NCBI GenBank assembly: GCA_965644295.1
Contig: CBFFRP010000238.1
Coordinates: 124,001 to 188,000 of the forward strand
From: Paraphysomonas bandaiensis
Lineage: Eukaryota; Chrysophyceae
Length of the DNA: 64,000 bases
Direction: 5' to 3'
Of this stretch, positions 46,001-56,533 are shown piece after piece. The notes under the pieces are model-generated. The model saw only the letters and a list, made by a program, of their open reading frames with translations, made no database searches and had not been told where the DNA came from. Each line of letters opens with the position of its first letter. Position 1 is the stretch's first letter. The translations under genes and the position numbers were made by a program.

Positions 46001-46612
46001 TTCGGCATCTTTCGGACAACTGTCGAGGGAGAAGAACTGCTCGCAAATGTCATTCCAAACTTGAGAAAGAGGCTGTAACATTTCTGTCGCAATAGAACAA
46101 AATTGAGCCTTATTTCGGGCTAACTTTTTTCCATTTAAAACCAATACGACCTGCAGTAATGCCTGCATAGAATTCGTGGCAAGAGTCCAGCTCGGCGATC
46201 GTAAACATTGAAAGAGCAAATCGAATAAATTCGTCCAGTTCTGTGGCCAGTCACAACGAGCGATACGGGATATTAGAACAGCAATTTGAATTGAAAGCTT
46301 ATTGTTTTCTTCCCCCATCATTTCAAATACTTCACTCCTGAGTAAATCCTTTTCATTGGGTGGAATAACAGCATTCCCACCTCTTTGAGTCCAACAGCGA
46401 TCCACATTATTCTTAATGCATATCACAGCAAGTAATCTACATTGCTCCGAGAAATTTCCTTCCCTATTCCGGAGCACATGAATAAGAACAGGTAATACTG
46501 CCGGTTGTCCTTCTGACTTATGCAGAAAATTCATTGCAGCGGTTTGGCTGGCGGATGACTGAGAGTGACACGCCTCATGCAGCGCAGACAGGATGGAATC
46601 TTGATTTGCCAT
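43100..46612 (-). CDS. IPO11: Importin-11 (karyopherin beta family)
   Basis: Uninterrupted 1,170-aa frame. Importin-11 is a HEAT-repeat nuclear import receptor that binds RanGTP with its N-terminal repeats. The N-terminus shows the importin-beta N-terminal domain: SQTAAMNFLHKSEGQPAVLPVL, REGNFSEQCRLLAVICIKNNVDRCW, and the family-typical IQIAVLISRIARCDWPQNWTNLFDLLFQCL. The rest is a solenoid of amphipathic helices. Acidic patches at DFSADDNDDAVGM and MNGDDSDDEGNG lie within loops. Its length (human IPO11 975 aa) reflects long loop insertions. The lack of introns in a 3.5-kb gene contrasts with the intron-rich neighbours. IPO11 versus another importin-beta relative (IPO9, exportin-2) is decided from the N-terminal pattern only. 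Confidence 0.82.
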   Translation of the reverse strand: MANQDSILSALHEACHSQSSASQTAAMNFLHKSEGQPAVLPVLIHVLRNREGNFSEQCRLLAVICIKNNVDRCWTQRGGNAVIPPNEKDLLRSEVFEMMGEENNKLSIQIAVLISRIARCDWPQNWTNLFDLLFQCLRSPSWTLATNSMQALLQVVLVLNGKKLARNKAQFCSIATEMLQPLSQVWNDICEQFFSLDSCPKDAESLGQFCAMGNHLCTCTRILQILMMLCFNSMRGDQFVQFLYQAIGDRISTLSSLLTSSDVRFEFSGEECGGGNIWASVGSWQDGNDPVDSGLPSCGEVCCGFGMDAVDCAATVGASGFPPGQHSEYRIAASLTIARVLMSLSVIPLHLQQESKHADFNIYIMPVLDLYFALLQKQFVANGVGTTQCACEPLALVYTLFISNALNAASGADNTSTSKLLGEYFLGSHSEMPTSRLQVLFDVLVERLLRLPQRLLQAWGDDPEELFSSLQSASEGDSLRLAAEGLYSSMVYFSPDEVCALVLSALVDTSRQQSLSAAVVNGTAHIDEVLHWEALYMCAGLSPYFLSQRCDSGQWISSTVGPMLSHLVSAPHSFLREVISHRMVWLMSCWAHTLENEILCVVIQLLVAFLHPSSADKKYFDVLVRLQVVKAIETILHAEVFNPEMVLPQLEGLLSGGCQIVVHDLSDANSQVQVVNLFKDIVDTVGVVCRPHLLMLVNYMLMLWESSARNGDTRGSAMPDFSADDNDDAVGMLRSDMIDLFTSVVKISGGFSSTDSNTQAGSRRIHDVLYPVISYSTSASDTSSHLCKHGVELWTAVVRNTSTLNPALKTIFIENIPRLFQSDLIGSNFDEVKTILCLLEGYVIVGGWEFVCDRDSGEALLVALRRTVGQVKARAASYALRPVQALLMLQPSESGSAAANYLLIGGIVWIIVRACAAGFISVTSSSDEATSIYRGIAELYKDHLEADVAIVSYLSVCARLLVISGSTLLAACKEVASAFKFATGREISGEFVMKGIIRLMLEKFDAIGYSAGGVWHKRVCCLSLLSFYPTDDADLLSCLPEILYAVDDVLCEERTVEGKKKLVNLPKTALSMNGDDSDDEGNGSEWAVHGGDSALNVSNQREQEDVVVKFNTFLHQDPSVNMSLQSHVVSKLNLLAELIGQEKLERNILQDMNSSVLMRIVGNQYVDIDT

Positions 46613-48116
46613 ACTTCGGACCTCTACAGAGTTGGTCTTATCTGTGTAGGTACTGACGACAGTCAGTCGATGTAGGTGACGAGAATGTGTTTGTTATTGT
46701 GGTGACTGGAAGCAACTTGTGCGGCCTGCTGTTCCATGTATACAGAGTTCATCAATGCTCCTCTATACAGAGTATTCTCCAGTATACAACAGTGTGTATA
46801 TGATAGACTCGTACTGTATTTAAGTAGTATACGTGGTATACGTGCTACATATCTTCAACGAGCGATCCCCCAACAAACTCTGCATGCATGATGGTAGTAT
46901 CTATATCTATATCTAGCAGGGATATGCATGTTCATACCAGTCGATATAGATATTGAGTGACTAAATCGTAACATGTAAATGCAATGCTTCAATCATGGTA
47001 CTGTGTTATCTCGATTTACTGTTCAGTAGGCACAATCTGGAATAGGAAATATGCAGCTGATTTGTGTTCTGACAATATGTTGTGGATACCAAAGCAGCAA
47101 TTGGTTAGCCTTGAGTGAGAAAACGTAGAGCTATGATTTTGATGATACTACTTAAAGTCGTAAATATGTATGCGATACTTAGTGTATGTACGTTAATGAG
47201 TGCATTCGCGGATTGCTCCAAGTAATAATGTTTCGACTTTTGGCGTAATGATTGCATATCTCTTCAGGTCATTGCATAATCATGAAATCACAGACTATCA
47301 TATGTATATAGTTACAGAGAACACACTATTCGATAAATGTGTTCAAGGTTTTTAAGAGTGATGAGTGCCCATGAAAATTCTATTTTAGTATATCACAAAT
47401 CACTAATAGAGTTGCTTTATTAAAAGCTACATATGCTACTTACTTATTTTGTAAAGAGCAACAAGTATCTAATTTTCGTTGTTTGCCTTAAGTAAACTAG
47501 TAGCGATTGATCTGCTCGCTGTGGGTTTTAGAATTGGACATGACACTGAAGTTAACCTTGCTTTAAACGTAAACCTTAGTTTTGCTTTGTTGTGCTCAAC
47601 GTACTTTAAAGAAATATTATAGCTATTAATCTCAAAACTTCACAATATATATGCATGTAGCTGAATATACTCCCTTTGTAACTACATGTTATACTCACCC
47701 CGTTACACCTACGAGTTGATTTCACATTTCACCTATTGCGCAGAGCACATATTAACTCACGTCAATTACACAATATAAATCGCATCATCCTTCAGAACCA
47801 ATAGTGGGGATAAAAATGGCTTGCCTTCTCTTTTTTAAAAGTACACACCTTGGTGGGATGTGACAATAATTGTCCCCTTCCAAGAGTAATACCGGATATT
47901 CAGCTAACTGGGGAGGGCATGGATCTAAAACAAAATATGGCGTATGCCATCACGACTTCTATCTAGAAAATAAAACTGTCTGATCTTTAAAGAAAAATGA
48001 TGACACTTATTTACGAATACTTGACGTAGCTAATGCGGTTTCATTAAGGCGCATAACTCTACACTACCACTTTCTCATGCGCCGTCATTTCACAAATCAA
48101 CCGACCACAACATGTG
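46613..48116. other. Intergenic gap
   Basis: About 1.5 kb between the 5' end of importin-11 and the 3' end of gamma-tubulin. AT-rich, with no repeat family, coding exon or RNA gene that I can support. Confidence 0.55.
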
Positions 48117-49848
48117 CTATGCACTCATTTCTGATCTGGACATTGACGATACGCCCTCCCAATTTACGTAATCTGGTCGCTCTGCAGCTCTGTACTCCTC
48201 AATTAGCTCCGTCACGACTTCCCTGATTAAGAGACTATTATAAATAGTTTAAATACACCACACCTACTTACTTTGCACTGTCAAACTCTTCCAAGCCATC
48301 CTGGAACATAGGTTCCCGGCGATAGGCATCCAAGAAGGCGTTTCTCTTTCGGAGCTTGTCATATTGATTCACCGTTGTGCCGAAAAGCTGTGCCATGCTA
48401 GTATGGTTTGCCAACATTAATCCGGACACCTTATTGGCACTCTCTACGTATGGACTCTTGCGTGAAAGTGCGACCTGAACGGAAAATGAGAATGTGAGCA
48501 AGATGCAACCTGTCCACTGACCTGAATAGAGGCTGGGCCCCAAGGAATGAAGTTCACTAATTTTCTCTCCCGAATCCTTTGGAGAGCCTTATGCACCTGA
48601 TATCGCATTAGTTTTCTGTATAACACAATCAGTGTGTAGGGCACTTAAGTACCTGTGTAGGATCTACAGCGCCCTGAATAATATTAAGAATAGAGATGTA
48701 GCACCCTTTCCGGGTGGAAGCGGAGACCATGATATTCTTAGCTTGGGTTAGTCTATAGAATAATAGACGGTTAGACACTACGACAATAACTTGCATATAA
48801 ACCTTCTCATGACATCTAGTACTGTTGTTTTCCTTACAGCAGATGTTTGGCCCTCTGACAGCACGATAGGTGTATACCCGGTCATGAGGAAGTGACATCG
48901 AGGAGTAGGAATAAGTGAGGCAACAAGACCGATTAGATCATTGTTCATATAACCGGGGTACCGGAGTGTGGTGGTTGATGCAGCCATAACAGTCGACACT
49001 AGCGAATTAAGCTGACTAACAGTCGGATTCTCTAGTTTCAACCTAGCAAAAACGGATTTAACAAATATCAAATCCGTGTGGGTAACTTGTGATACCTGTC
49101 CACCGCAATCCTGTTAAGTGCTGTATTGTCCAGCACAACAACACAATCAGCATTTAGAGTGAGCCTCTTTAAAGTAAGAATTGAATTGTAAGGTTGAACG
49201 ACAACGTCGGGGGAGTGTTCCCAATTAGGAAATACCGAATATGTCTGATATGCGCATATATAATGAAAATTCGATTTCAGCATTTATGATTCCGTACCTG
49301 AATTAATTTTTTCGGAAAGTGATCATTTAAGCGCTCCAGAAGAAACGATCCCATTCCTGAACCAGTTCCACCAGCAATCGAGTGACAAAGGACAAATCCC
49401 TCAAGCGAGTCACTTCCATCTGCTTCTCTGTCAATCATCTCCATGACATAGTCTTCGTGCTCAGAGCCTTGTCTATACCCTGACGCCCAGTTATTTCCGG
49501 CACCACCACCTTCCTTGGCAATGAAAAAGTTTTCTTGATTATAAAGGTGGCGATAGGGGGAAGTCTGAATGCCATTAATGACTCGAGGCTCCAGGTCAAT
49601 CATCATGTTTCGTGGAATATAGTGCTCATCATCAGCTTGATAGAAAAATACATCTTTCCTATCTTCTCCATTGTGCGCATAATCTTGAAGTGTACCGTCC
49701 GGGCTAATTCCGTGTTCAGCGCAGAGTTGCTTCCAAAACTCAGATCCAACTACAGAGAAAAAAAACTTAGCTGATAAGTGTGTAGATTCCAAAGCTTACT
49801 CTGGTTTCCACACTGTCCTAATTGGAGGGTAATAATTTCTCGTGGCAT
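48117..49848 (-). CDS. TUBG: Gamma-tubulin
   Basis: Eight exons (49848-49800, 49749-49298, 49244-49096, 49042-48803, 48752-48653, 48596-48522, 48474-48272, 48222-48117) join in frame to 457 aa, the standard length. Gamma-tubulin nucleates microtubules within the gamma-tubulin complex at centrosomes or basal bodies. The start [16 protein letters not shown], the GTP-binding GGTGSGMGS loop, [20 protein letters not shown]-like block, [45 protein letters not shown] and the C-terminal helix ([20 protein letters not shown]) are all gamma-specific. Seven introns fall within 47-56 nt, which shows the characteristic intron size of this genome. Confidence 0.98.
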
Positions 49849-50323
49849 ACAACAATGGTTTTCGTCGACTGCTTTTATTCCTAGTTTATAAATAATAAAT
49901 TCCTCAGTGACTTACGACGATTGCTTTCAGTATCTATCCTCTATGCCTGACACTCATATGCATATAAACTACGAGCAAAGTGTACATATTTAAACACTTG
50001 TGTATACTGTGCAGTATTACAATAGCAAAAAAATACTGAAATTTGATAGTTTCAAATTCGAATTGTTTTGTTGGATGTCTTCTGTAGTTTGATGTATTTT
50101 ATGTATTTCCCGTCCTCTGATGATACGGTAGGATCTTATGCATCTTGCATTTGCAAAATGGAATGCATGTTTTTTGTTCGGGGGCTGCCTGTTTTTGTGT
50201 GTGTTGTACCATAATGCAACACTGCTGTCAGTGTTCTGTGTGTGCACTTGCAAAGGCATTAACTAAATCCATCTGCAGCTTAAGATAAAAGTCGATCAAC
50301 ATACAGAAGTGCTTTCTTGAATA
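49849..50323. promoter_or_regulatory. Divergent intergenic region, gamma-tubulin / enolase
   Basis: 475 bp between divergent starts; must contain both promoters. No clear TATA or known motif assigned. Confidence 0.4.
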
Positions 50324-51850
50324 ATGCAGTCAGTCATTAGATCCGTGAGATTGGTTGGAAATGTAAGTACTATGGGGCTTTGTGTTTGATAATTGCTAAC
50401 CATTGTTATTGTTAGGGTGGGAGAGGCAGACTGATGTCTACCTCGATTACTGCCATTAAAGGCCGAGAAGTTATCGACAGCCGTGGTAACCCTACTGTAG
50501 AGGTAGTAATTTCACGTTGTTGCATGGGAGGCACGTGTGTTATGCTGTGATTTATATGCAGGTTGATGTGACGACCACTGGTGGCATGTTCCGAGCTTCA
50601 GTGCCTTCTGGAGCGTCCACAGGAATTCACGAGGCGGTGGAATTAAGGGACGGTGGTTCTCGTTACAAAGGAAAAGGAGTGTTACAGGCGTGCAAAAATG
50701 TCAATGAAATTATCGGGCCCGCTCTTCGTGGCATGAACCCTTCTAGTCAGGTTTCTGACACGTCAGTATTGACTATATAAATTTACTGACCACACATGTA
50801 ATGTAGAAAGAAATTGATGATGCAATGCTAAAGCTTGATGGCACTCCTAATAAGAGCAAGCTAGGTGCTAACGCTATTCTGGGTGTGTCATTAGCAGTTG
50901 CGAAGGCAGGTGCCGCTGAGAAAGGAGTTCCTCTCTACCAACATTTCGCTGAGCTTGCAGGAAATAAAAAGCTCGTTCTCCCCGTACCGTCATTCAATGT
51001 TATTAATGGTGGTAGTCATGCAGGCAATGCTCTTGCATTTCAAGAGTTTATGATCCTTCCAGTGGGAGCATCATCTTTTACTGAGGCTATGATTATGGGA
51101 TGTGAGACTTACGCCACTCTGAAGACAGTCATCAAGAAGAAGTATGGTCAGGATGCCTGTAATGTTGGTGATGAAGGTGGATTTGCTCCTAACATTGGTA
51201 GTAATTACGAAGGCGTTGAACTGCTGATGGAGGCTATTAAGCAGGCTGGTTATGAGAAGGAGATGCGCATTGGTATGGATGTCGCCGCATCGGAATTTCT
51301 AACGAAGGATGGTAAATATGACCTCAACTTCAAGAATGACGATGGAAATCGCGATGTAAAGACTGGGTCTGAACTTGCTGGAGTATATATGGATTTGTGC
51401 GAAAAGTACCCAATTGTATCTATTGAGGATCCTTTTGATCAAGATGATTGGACGCACTATGCAGATTTCACACGCAGTATCGGGAAAAAGGTACAGGTCG
51501 TTGGTGATGATCTGCTCGTGACCAATACCAGTCGCATTGCGGAGGCAGCAGACAAGAAGGCATGCAATGCATTGTTGCTCAAAGTTAACCAAATCGGATC
51601 TGTAACGGAGTCCATCAATGCGGTGGCGCTGTCAAAGAGCCATGGGTGGGGAGTGATGACCAGCCATAGGTCCGGTGAGACTGAGGACAACTACATTGCA
51701 GACCTCGCTGTTGGGCTTTGTACCGGACAGATCAAAACAGGAGCACCATGCAGATCAGAGAGGCTCGCTAAATACAACCAATTGCTTCGCATCGAGGAGG
51801 ATCTGGGCTCGAATGCTGTGTACGCTGGTGAAACTTTTAGACTACCGTAA
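50324..51850 (+). CDS. ENO: Enolase with N-terminal mitochondrial-type presequence
   Basis: Exons 50324-50362, 50416-50502, 50562-50750 and 50807-51850 join in phase 0 to 452 aa. Enolase interconverts 2-phosphoglycerate and PEP. The mature protein begins at about residue 21-23 ([22 protein letters not shown]), and all catalytic landmarks are present: the [10 protein letters not shown] mobile loop, GDEGG general acid, the metal ligands in [19 protein letters not shown] and [16 protein letters not shown] (base Lys) and SHRSGETED. Relative to cytosolic enolases it has about 20 extra residues, [20 protein letters not shown], with five arginines and no acidic residue, typical of a mitochondrial targeting peptide. 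Exon 1 codes only the first 13 residues of it. Confidence 0.97.
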
Positions 51851-52908
51851 GCTGAAGTCCATCCATGTCACTTATTCAAATTAAATAATTAGCTGACACA
51901 CATGCGCCGATAACATTACTTGGATAATTTGTGGCTTCCACGCCACTACTAAGTTGTAGATCGTAGCTACAGTACGAATTGAAAATACAACGAATTATTT
52001 CAACGCCTCCCACCCCAAGCAACTTCATTACGTGTGCGCTTTATCTATCTGTATCAAGGTCATTCCTTGGGTTTCATCTAATTTTGATAGCTCTCAACAC
52101 TCAACACCATTTCCACATGCGAATTAACGAGAATATCTCATATCGAGTCATAGTCCCTAAAGGTATACGGCTACCAGCTACCAGGCTTGCGTAACAATTA
52201 ATTGGTGACCCAACAATAATAATAGCAATTATTAAATAAGTCTCCAATTATTGGCATTGCAATAGCCACACTACAGCTATCAGCTAATCTTTACAAGCCT
52301 CTAATTCTGCTAAGTAGTCTTCCCTCTAATTCTGCTAGGTAGTCTTCTGTCTTCTAGTAGCAAATATTGCTAATACGGTACTATTTAGAATAGTCTCACG
52401 TAAGGATGAAAAGCTGCACTGTCAGCGATTACAATAATAATGAGATTTCCAAAACTAACAAGAACTAACAAAATGTTGTAACTAGAATGCAGGTGTTCGT
52501 TCTGCCTGAGAGTTGCTGCAGTCAGAGCTATATCAGAAGATAAGAGAACCGAACATATCTGATTAGATTGCACTTCTTATATTCTGCTGAGTGCGTTCAA
52601 TTCATATTCTACTGAGTGAGTTCAGTGTCTACTGGAGAGCCACCTCTGACAAAATTGTTGTACTACCAGAAGATATATAGTACAATGACTTTGTCGAAGT
52701 GAATGTATTATACTGCAATATATGGAGGTGGTATACAAAATACTTTAATATTTAATATATATCGTACATATATAGCTGCTATATTATGTGATATGCTGCT
52801 GAAGTAGGTACGTCTATTTGGAGGATAATATGACGTTGTGGGCGTGGTATTAAAGTAATGGTTTAAATCATGTAAGTATGAAACAATAATGGCATATATT
52901 TTTCACTA
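51851..52908. other. Intergenic gap 3' of enolase
   Basis: About 1 kb of AT-rich sequence with short partial duplications (CTAATTCTGCTA-AGTAGTCTTC at 52300-52350). No gene recognised. Confidence 0.5.
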
Positions 52909-53723
52909 CTATATACCAGGGATAGGGAACAATATATTGTATTGCAATACATTGTACAATATATTGCAATATATTGTAAAATATATTGATTGGTGGACTG
53001 GTCAAATATTCCATCAATAGTGTTTCTGCTAAAAGAGCTCACAATACTATTGCAATATATTGCAATCAATATTATGATAGTCATATAAGAGAAGATTCTC
53101 AACTGTAGGGTGCAAAATGGATATAAATAACCGAGAAATTGATTACAACATTACAAAGGATAATGAAGCTGATGTTGACTATGCGACTAAAAATCTTCAG
53201 TCAGCTCAAAAAATTAAGAAATGTACAGATCCACGAGTCATTAACGGTTGCCTGGCCTTGGTATGTACTTCCAATACATGGGAACGTCTGTTCAGCACAG
53301 CTAAACATATTATATCAGTGTTGCGCAAAAGTATCCATCCTACTTAATATGCTGTTGTTTTAGAAAGCTATTCGACAGTTATGACCGGATACTTGCATAT
53401 TTCAGTTAATTCTGTGGATGAATATGGTGATGTTGACCTCACCGATGATGGCTCAGAGGATGAGGACGAGGTGGATTTTTAGTAGCTATAAGCAGCAGTT
53501 GGTTTGGTTGTCATGTGATCTTAATGACTAATACTAAAAATGAAATCTACGGATGTGTTTACCCACTGATTAGTCAAACTAATATATCGCAATACATTGA
53601 CAATATATTGCAATATATTGTAATTGTATTGTAGGACCGGTTTAAAAAATCCATCAATACTATTGATGGAACGCTATCTAACAATAGTATTGCAATATAT
53701 TGTTCCCTATCCCTGCTATATAC
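52909..53723 (+). mobile_element. hAT-family DNA transposon, internally deleted, with exact 8-bp TSD
   Basis: The element spans 52917-53715 (799 bp). Its ends are a perfect 23-bp inverted repeat beginning CAGGGATAGGGAACAATATA. It is flanked on both sides by the identical octamer CTATATAC (52909-52916 and 53716-53723), the 8-bp duplication typical of hAT insertion. Subterminal regions are full of short palindromic CAATATATTG words, candidate transposase-binding sites. The interior retains only a C-terminal transposase remnant. The intact ends and duplication suggest relatively recent movement, probably driven by a full-length relative elsewhere. Confidence 0.93.
53117..53482 (+). pseudogene. 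hAT transposase C-terminal (dimerisation) remnant
   Basis: An open frame from 53117 (MDINNREIDYNITKD...) to a TAA at 53345, continuing in the same frame to a TAG at 53482. The segment VCTSNTWERLFSTAKHIISVLRKSIHPT matches the hAT dimerisation motif (xSxxxERxFSxAxxIxxxxRxxLxP), and after the stop YAVVLESYS continues it. The N-terminal BED finger and the catalytic core with its acidic triad are missing, so it is not an active transposase. Confidence 0.85.
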
Positions 53724-54080
53724 TATATATCTACCTCTACTTGGAAAATGTCACAATTAAAAAGTACGCATACGTCGAATTTTGAATCAGTTTTTACTTT
53801 TTACCCCCATCTGTTCTGACATCGACATCTCAGTGCCCACAAATAAATTATAGGTGAATTACAGATTATAGGTGAATTAAAGAAATCGTTATTAAAATTC
53901 GATGACTTAAAGCGATGCTCCATCAGAATGACCATAAAAGGGCAGTGGCGACAAGCAAAGCCGACAAAGAATACAATAATACTCTGATATGATATTCATT
54001 CAGTATATACACGCAAGGTGCGTTAGATGCAACCATGTTAAACACTTTGCATAAACTAAGACGGTGTGCTATCGTAATGC
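53724..54080. other. Intergenic gap
   Basis: About 360 bp, AT-rich, between the hAT element and the next gene's 3' end; nothing recognised. Confidence 0.5.
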
Positions 54081-54800
54081 CTAATACACCCTAACTGGAG
54101 GCAAGTTCTTTTTGGCTCTAAGTTTAGCACTTTTCAACACTTCATCTCTGGCTGCTTCCTCCTTCTTCCAGCGATCTCTCACCTCTCTGGGAATAACACC
54201 TAATGATGGATCAAATACCAACCACTCCTGTCTCTCTTTCTCCATCGTTGAATTTTCGTGTTCGTCACTTTGCTGCCTGAATGTTCTCGCCCGCTCATCT
54301 ACCTCTAGTGGGGGCATACTTGGGTCTGAGCTGGATGATGATGCAATTATAAGCTTTTCTACCCAGTCAGGTAGAAATACTCGAATCGTGCCTGTCTCAT
54401 GTTAGCGATAGCATCAAAATACATAAAGATCTATACCATGGAAGCGGCGGATCAATGTCGGAAGTAAACATAGAATAATGACCTCGTACCGACTGCCACT
54501 AAACGCTACTGTTGAAGCGACCAGCACATCCCAAATTTTAGATACATAATTTTTGCTACTGTGAAATACATATAGAAGCCTCAAGTTATACTTCGTTGCT
54601 TCACTAATTATCCAGTTCGGAATCCCGCAATAAGTACAAATAGCGAAGTCGTAGTTAGCAATCGACAACCCAAATGATAAAACGACAAATACGACATAAC
54701 AGAGCAATATATTTTCAACGATTGCTCTAATTTCATTCATCAGTGAAAGGATTGTCACAGCTTCGAATGTTGTAATGGAATAAGAAAACAAATCGGTCAA
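54081..54800 (-). CDS. Unrecognised small membrane-type protein
   Basis: Two exons, 54800-54437 and 54391-54081, joined across a 45-nt GT-AG intron, give 224 aa. The first exon encodes hydrophobic stretches (about residues 30-50, ENILLCYVVFVVLSFGLSI, and a second near 100-116, SRYEVIILCLLPTLI). The second encodes a hydrophilic, charged tail (MPPLEVDERARTFRQQSDEH..., KKEEAARDEVLKSAKLRAKKN). I know no family with this pattern. The 5' end is uncertain: the true start or further exons could lie upstream of 54800. Frame continuity across the intron and the charged coding-like tail are the main support. Confidence 0.45.
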
Positions 54801-56533
54801 AACGAACTAAAGTATTATTAAAATCTGTAACAGATTACCAACTTTCGAATGGTTATCCTGTCCATCTATGTGGGTGGTATCAGTATGTCTTAACACAGAG
54901 AATACATACATATCATGCATGTAGAATCATTTGCTTTCTCTCGTTGTGTACTCCATTTCTGCAGCATTTTTTATTGCTGTGCAAGACAACAACTTCTCTT
55001 GCTTTCTTCTTATGGTATACCTGCTGTACATGGCTTGATGTATATATTCCTATATATAGAAAAATCCGTATACAAGAATAAGAGACGTACTGCTGTACCA
55101 TGGTGTACTGCTGTAGATAGGTAGGTAGGTAGGTAGGTAGGTAGGTAGGTAGGTAGGTAGGTAGGCATGCGTATACAGCAGTTGTGTTGTTCCTGCAATG
55201 TGGCTACGTAGGTGGTACGTAGCATATCATTGAAAGTCTTCCCAGCCAATTTCCGGTAGGCAGGTAGACATGGTAGCTGGATATGCTCGGACCATCCTCT
55301 GTTTCATCTGTATCAATGAGAGGACCGGATCATACTCTTTGTTCTCCATTGCTGATAACATTCCATAAAAACATGGTGGAATTAGAGATATAAATCAACC
55401 TGATCAGAAGGGTCACTGATATATAATTATTAAGGGAGTGTCAACCCCCGTAGAGCTTTGTGACTATAGATACTAGATTCATACTTGAGTGTTGGTCTAG
55501 AGGTACTCTTGGTATTATTTTACCTGCTGTTTACATATCCTTGTAGCTAGTCAAGAACTCCTAGTCTAACAAGGAGAAATATCCCTTGTCAAACATGAAG
55601 AATAAGAATTCCACTGTCAACGACACCGCTTTCGACATTTACAGTTTGTGAGGAGCAGAATATGACAAGATATGAAATGGTACTGATAGTGTGAAGAGGA
55701 GGACAGTGAAAGCAATGGATAGCATGCGAACAATTTGTAGCTCAAAGTCTTTAGAAACGATGGATTACAAAAGCAAAATATAGATGTATAAATAATGTAT
55801 TCTGTAGATTCTATACATGTGTATACATGTGAGGGGTAGTGCTATAGAGCTGTGCTTATTATTTTTGTATCTCAGAAGAGAATATACGTCTTGAGTTCCA
55901 CGTGACACTATTTCTGAAATCCAATCGGTATCTTCGAATACAACTTCTATTAAAATAATTGAATCGCATTGGCGATACGATGTAATAAATCTTAAATTAG
56001 AAGGCAGATTGTGAATTAAAGTGTAATTTATACTGAATATAAAATCATTTATACAGCGTAGTGAGTTCAGTGCTTTATAAGCAAGCCTTTCTTATTTTTA
56101 TGATGTCGCTAAGTTGAAAATTCAGTAACATTTTTGGTCTATTAGCACATCATACCATAACAAATATATTGTTGTGAGCATAAAAACTATTGTAAAAATT
56201 GTTATGATTCGGATTAATGATACGAATTAGATTTATAGCTAGTCTTAGTTTTTAGTGAAAGATACACTTCATATAATTAGAGATATAGATTGATTATATA
56301 AACTTCACATGAAGGATAAGGCCTAAAAGTATAATAGCTAGACACGTTTGAACAGAGTTAGCACCACATACATTTTCGTATTTTCTACAGTCGCGTATCT
56401 TATATAGTTTGGTAATTATTCAGTCCATTTGATATTTCATTGTATATATGTGTTTATTCATACGTGAATCAATGAATCATAATAGATACCGTACCCTGCT
56501 TACTACCCTGCAACCATATATAAATTATATATT
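54801..56533. other. Intergenic gap
   Basis: About 1.7 kb, very AT-rich, with a (GTAG)n microsatellite at 55117-55165. No gene recognised. Confidence 0.5.
55117..55165. repeat. (GTAG)n microsatellite, about 12 units
   Basis: Uninterrupted tetranucleotide tract; it produces the open frame with repeated YLPT on the reverse strand, which is not a gene. Confidence 0.95.
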
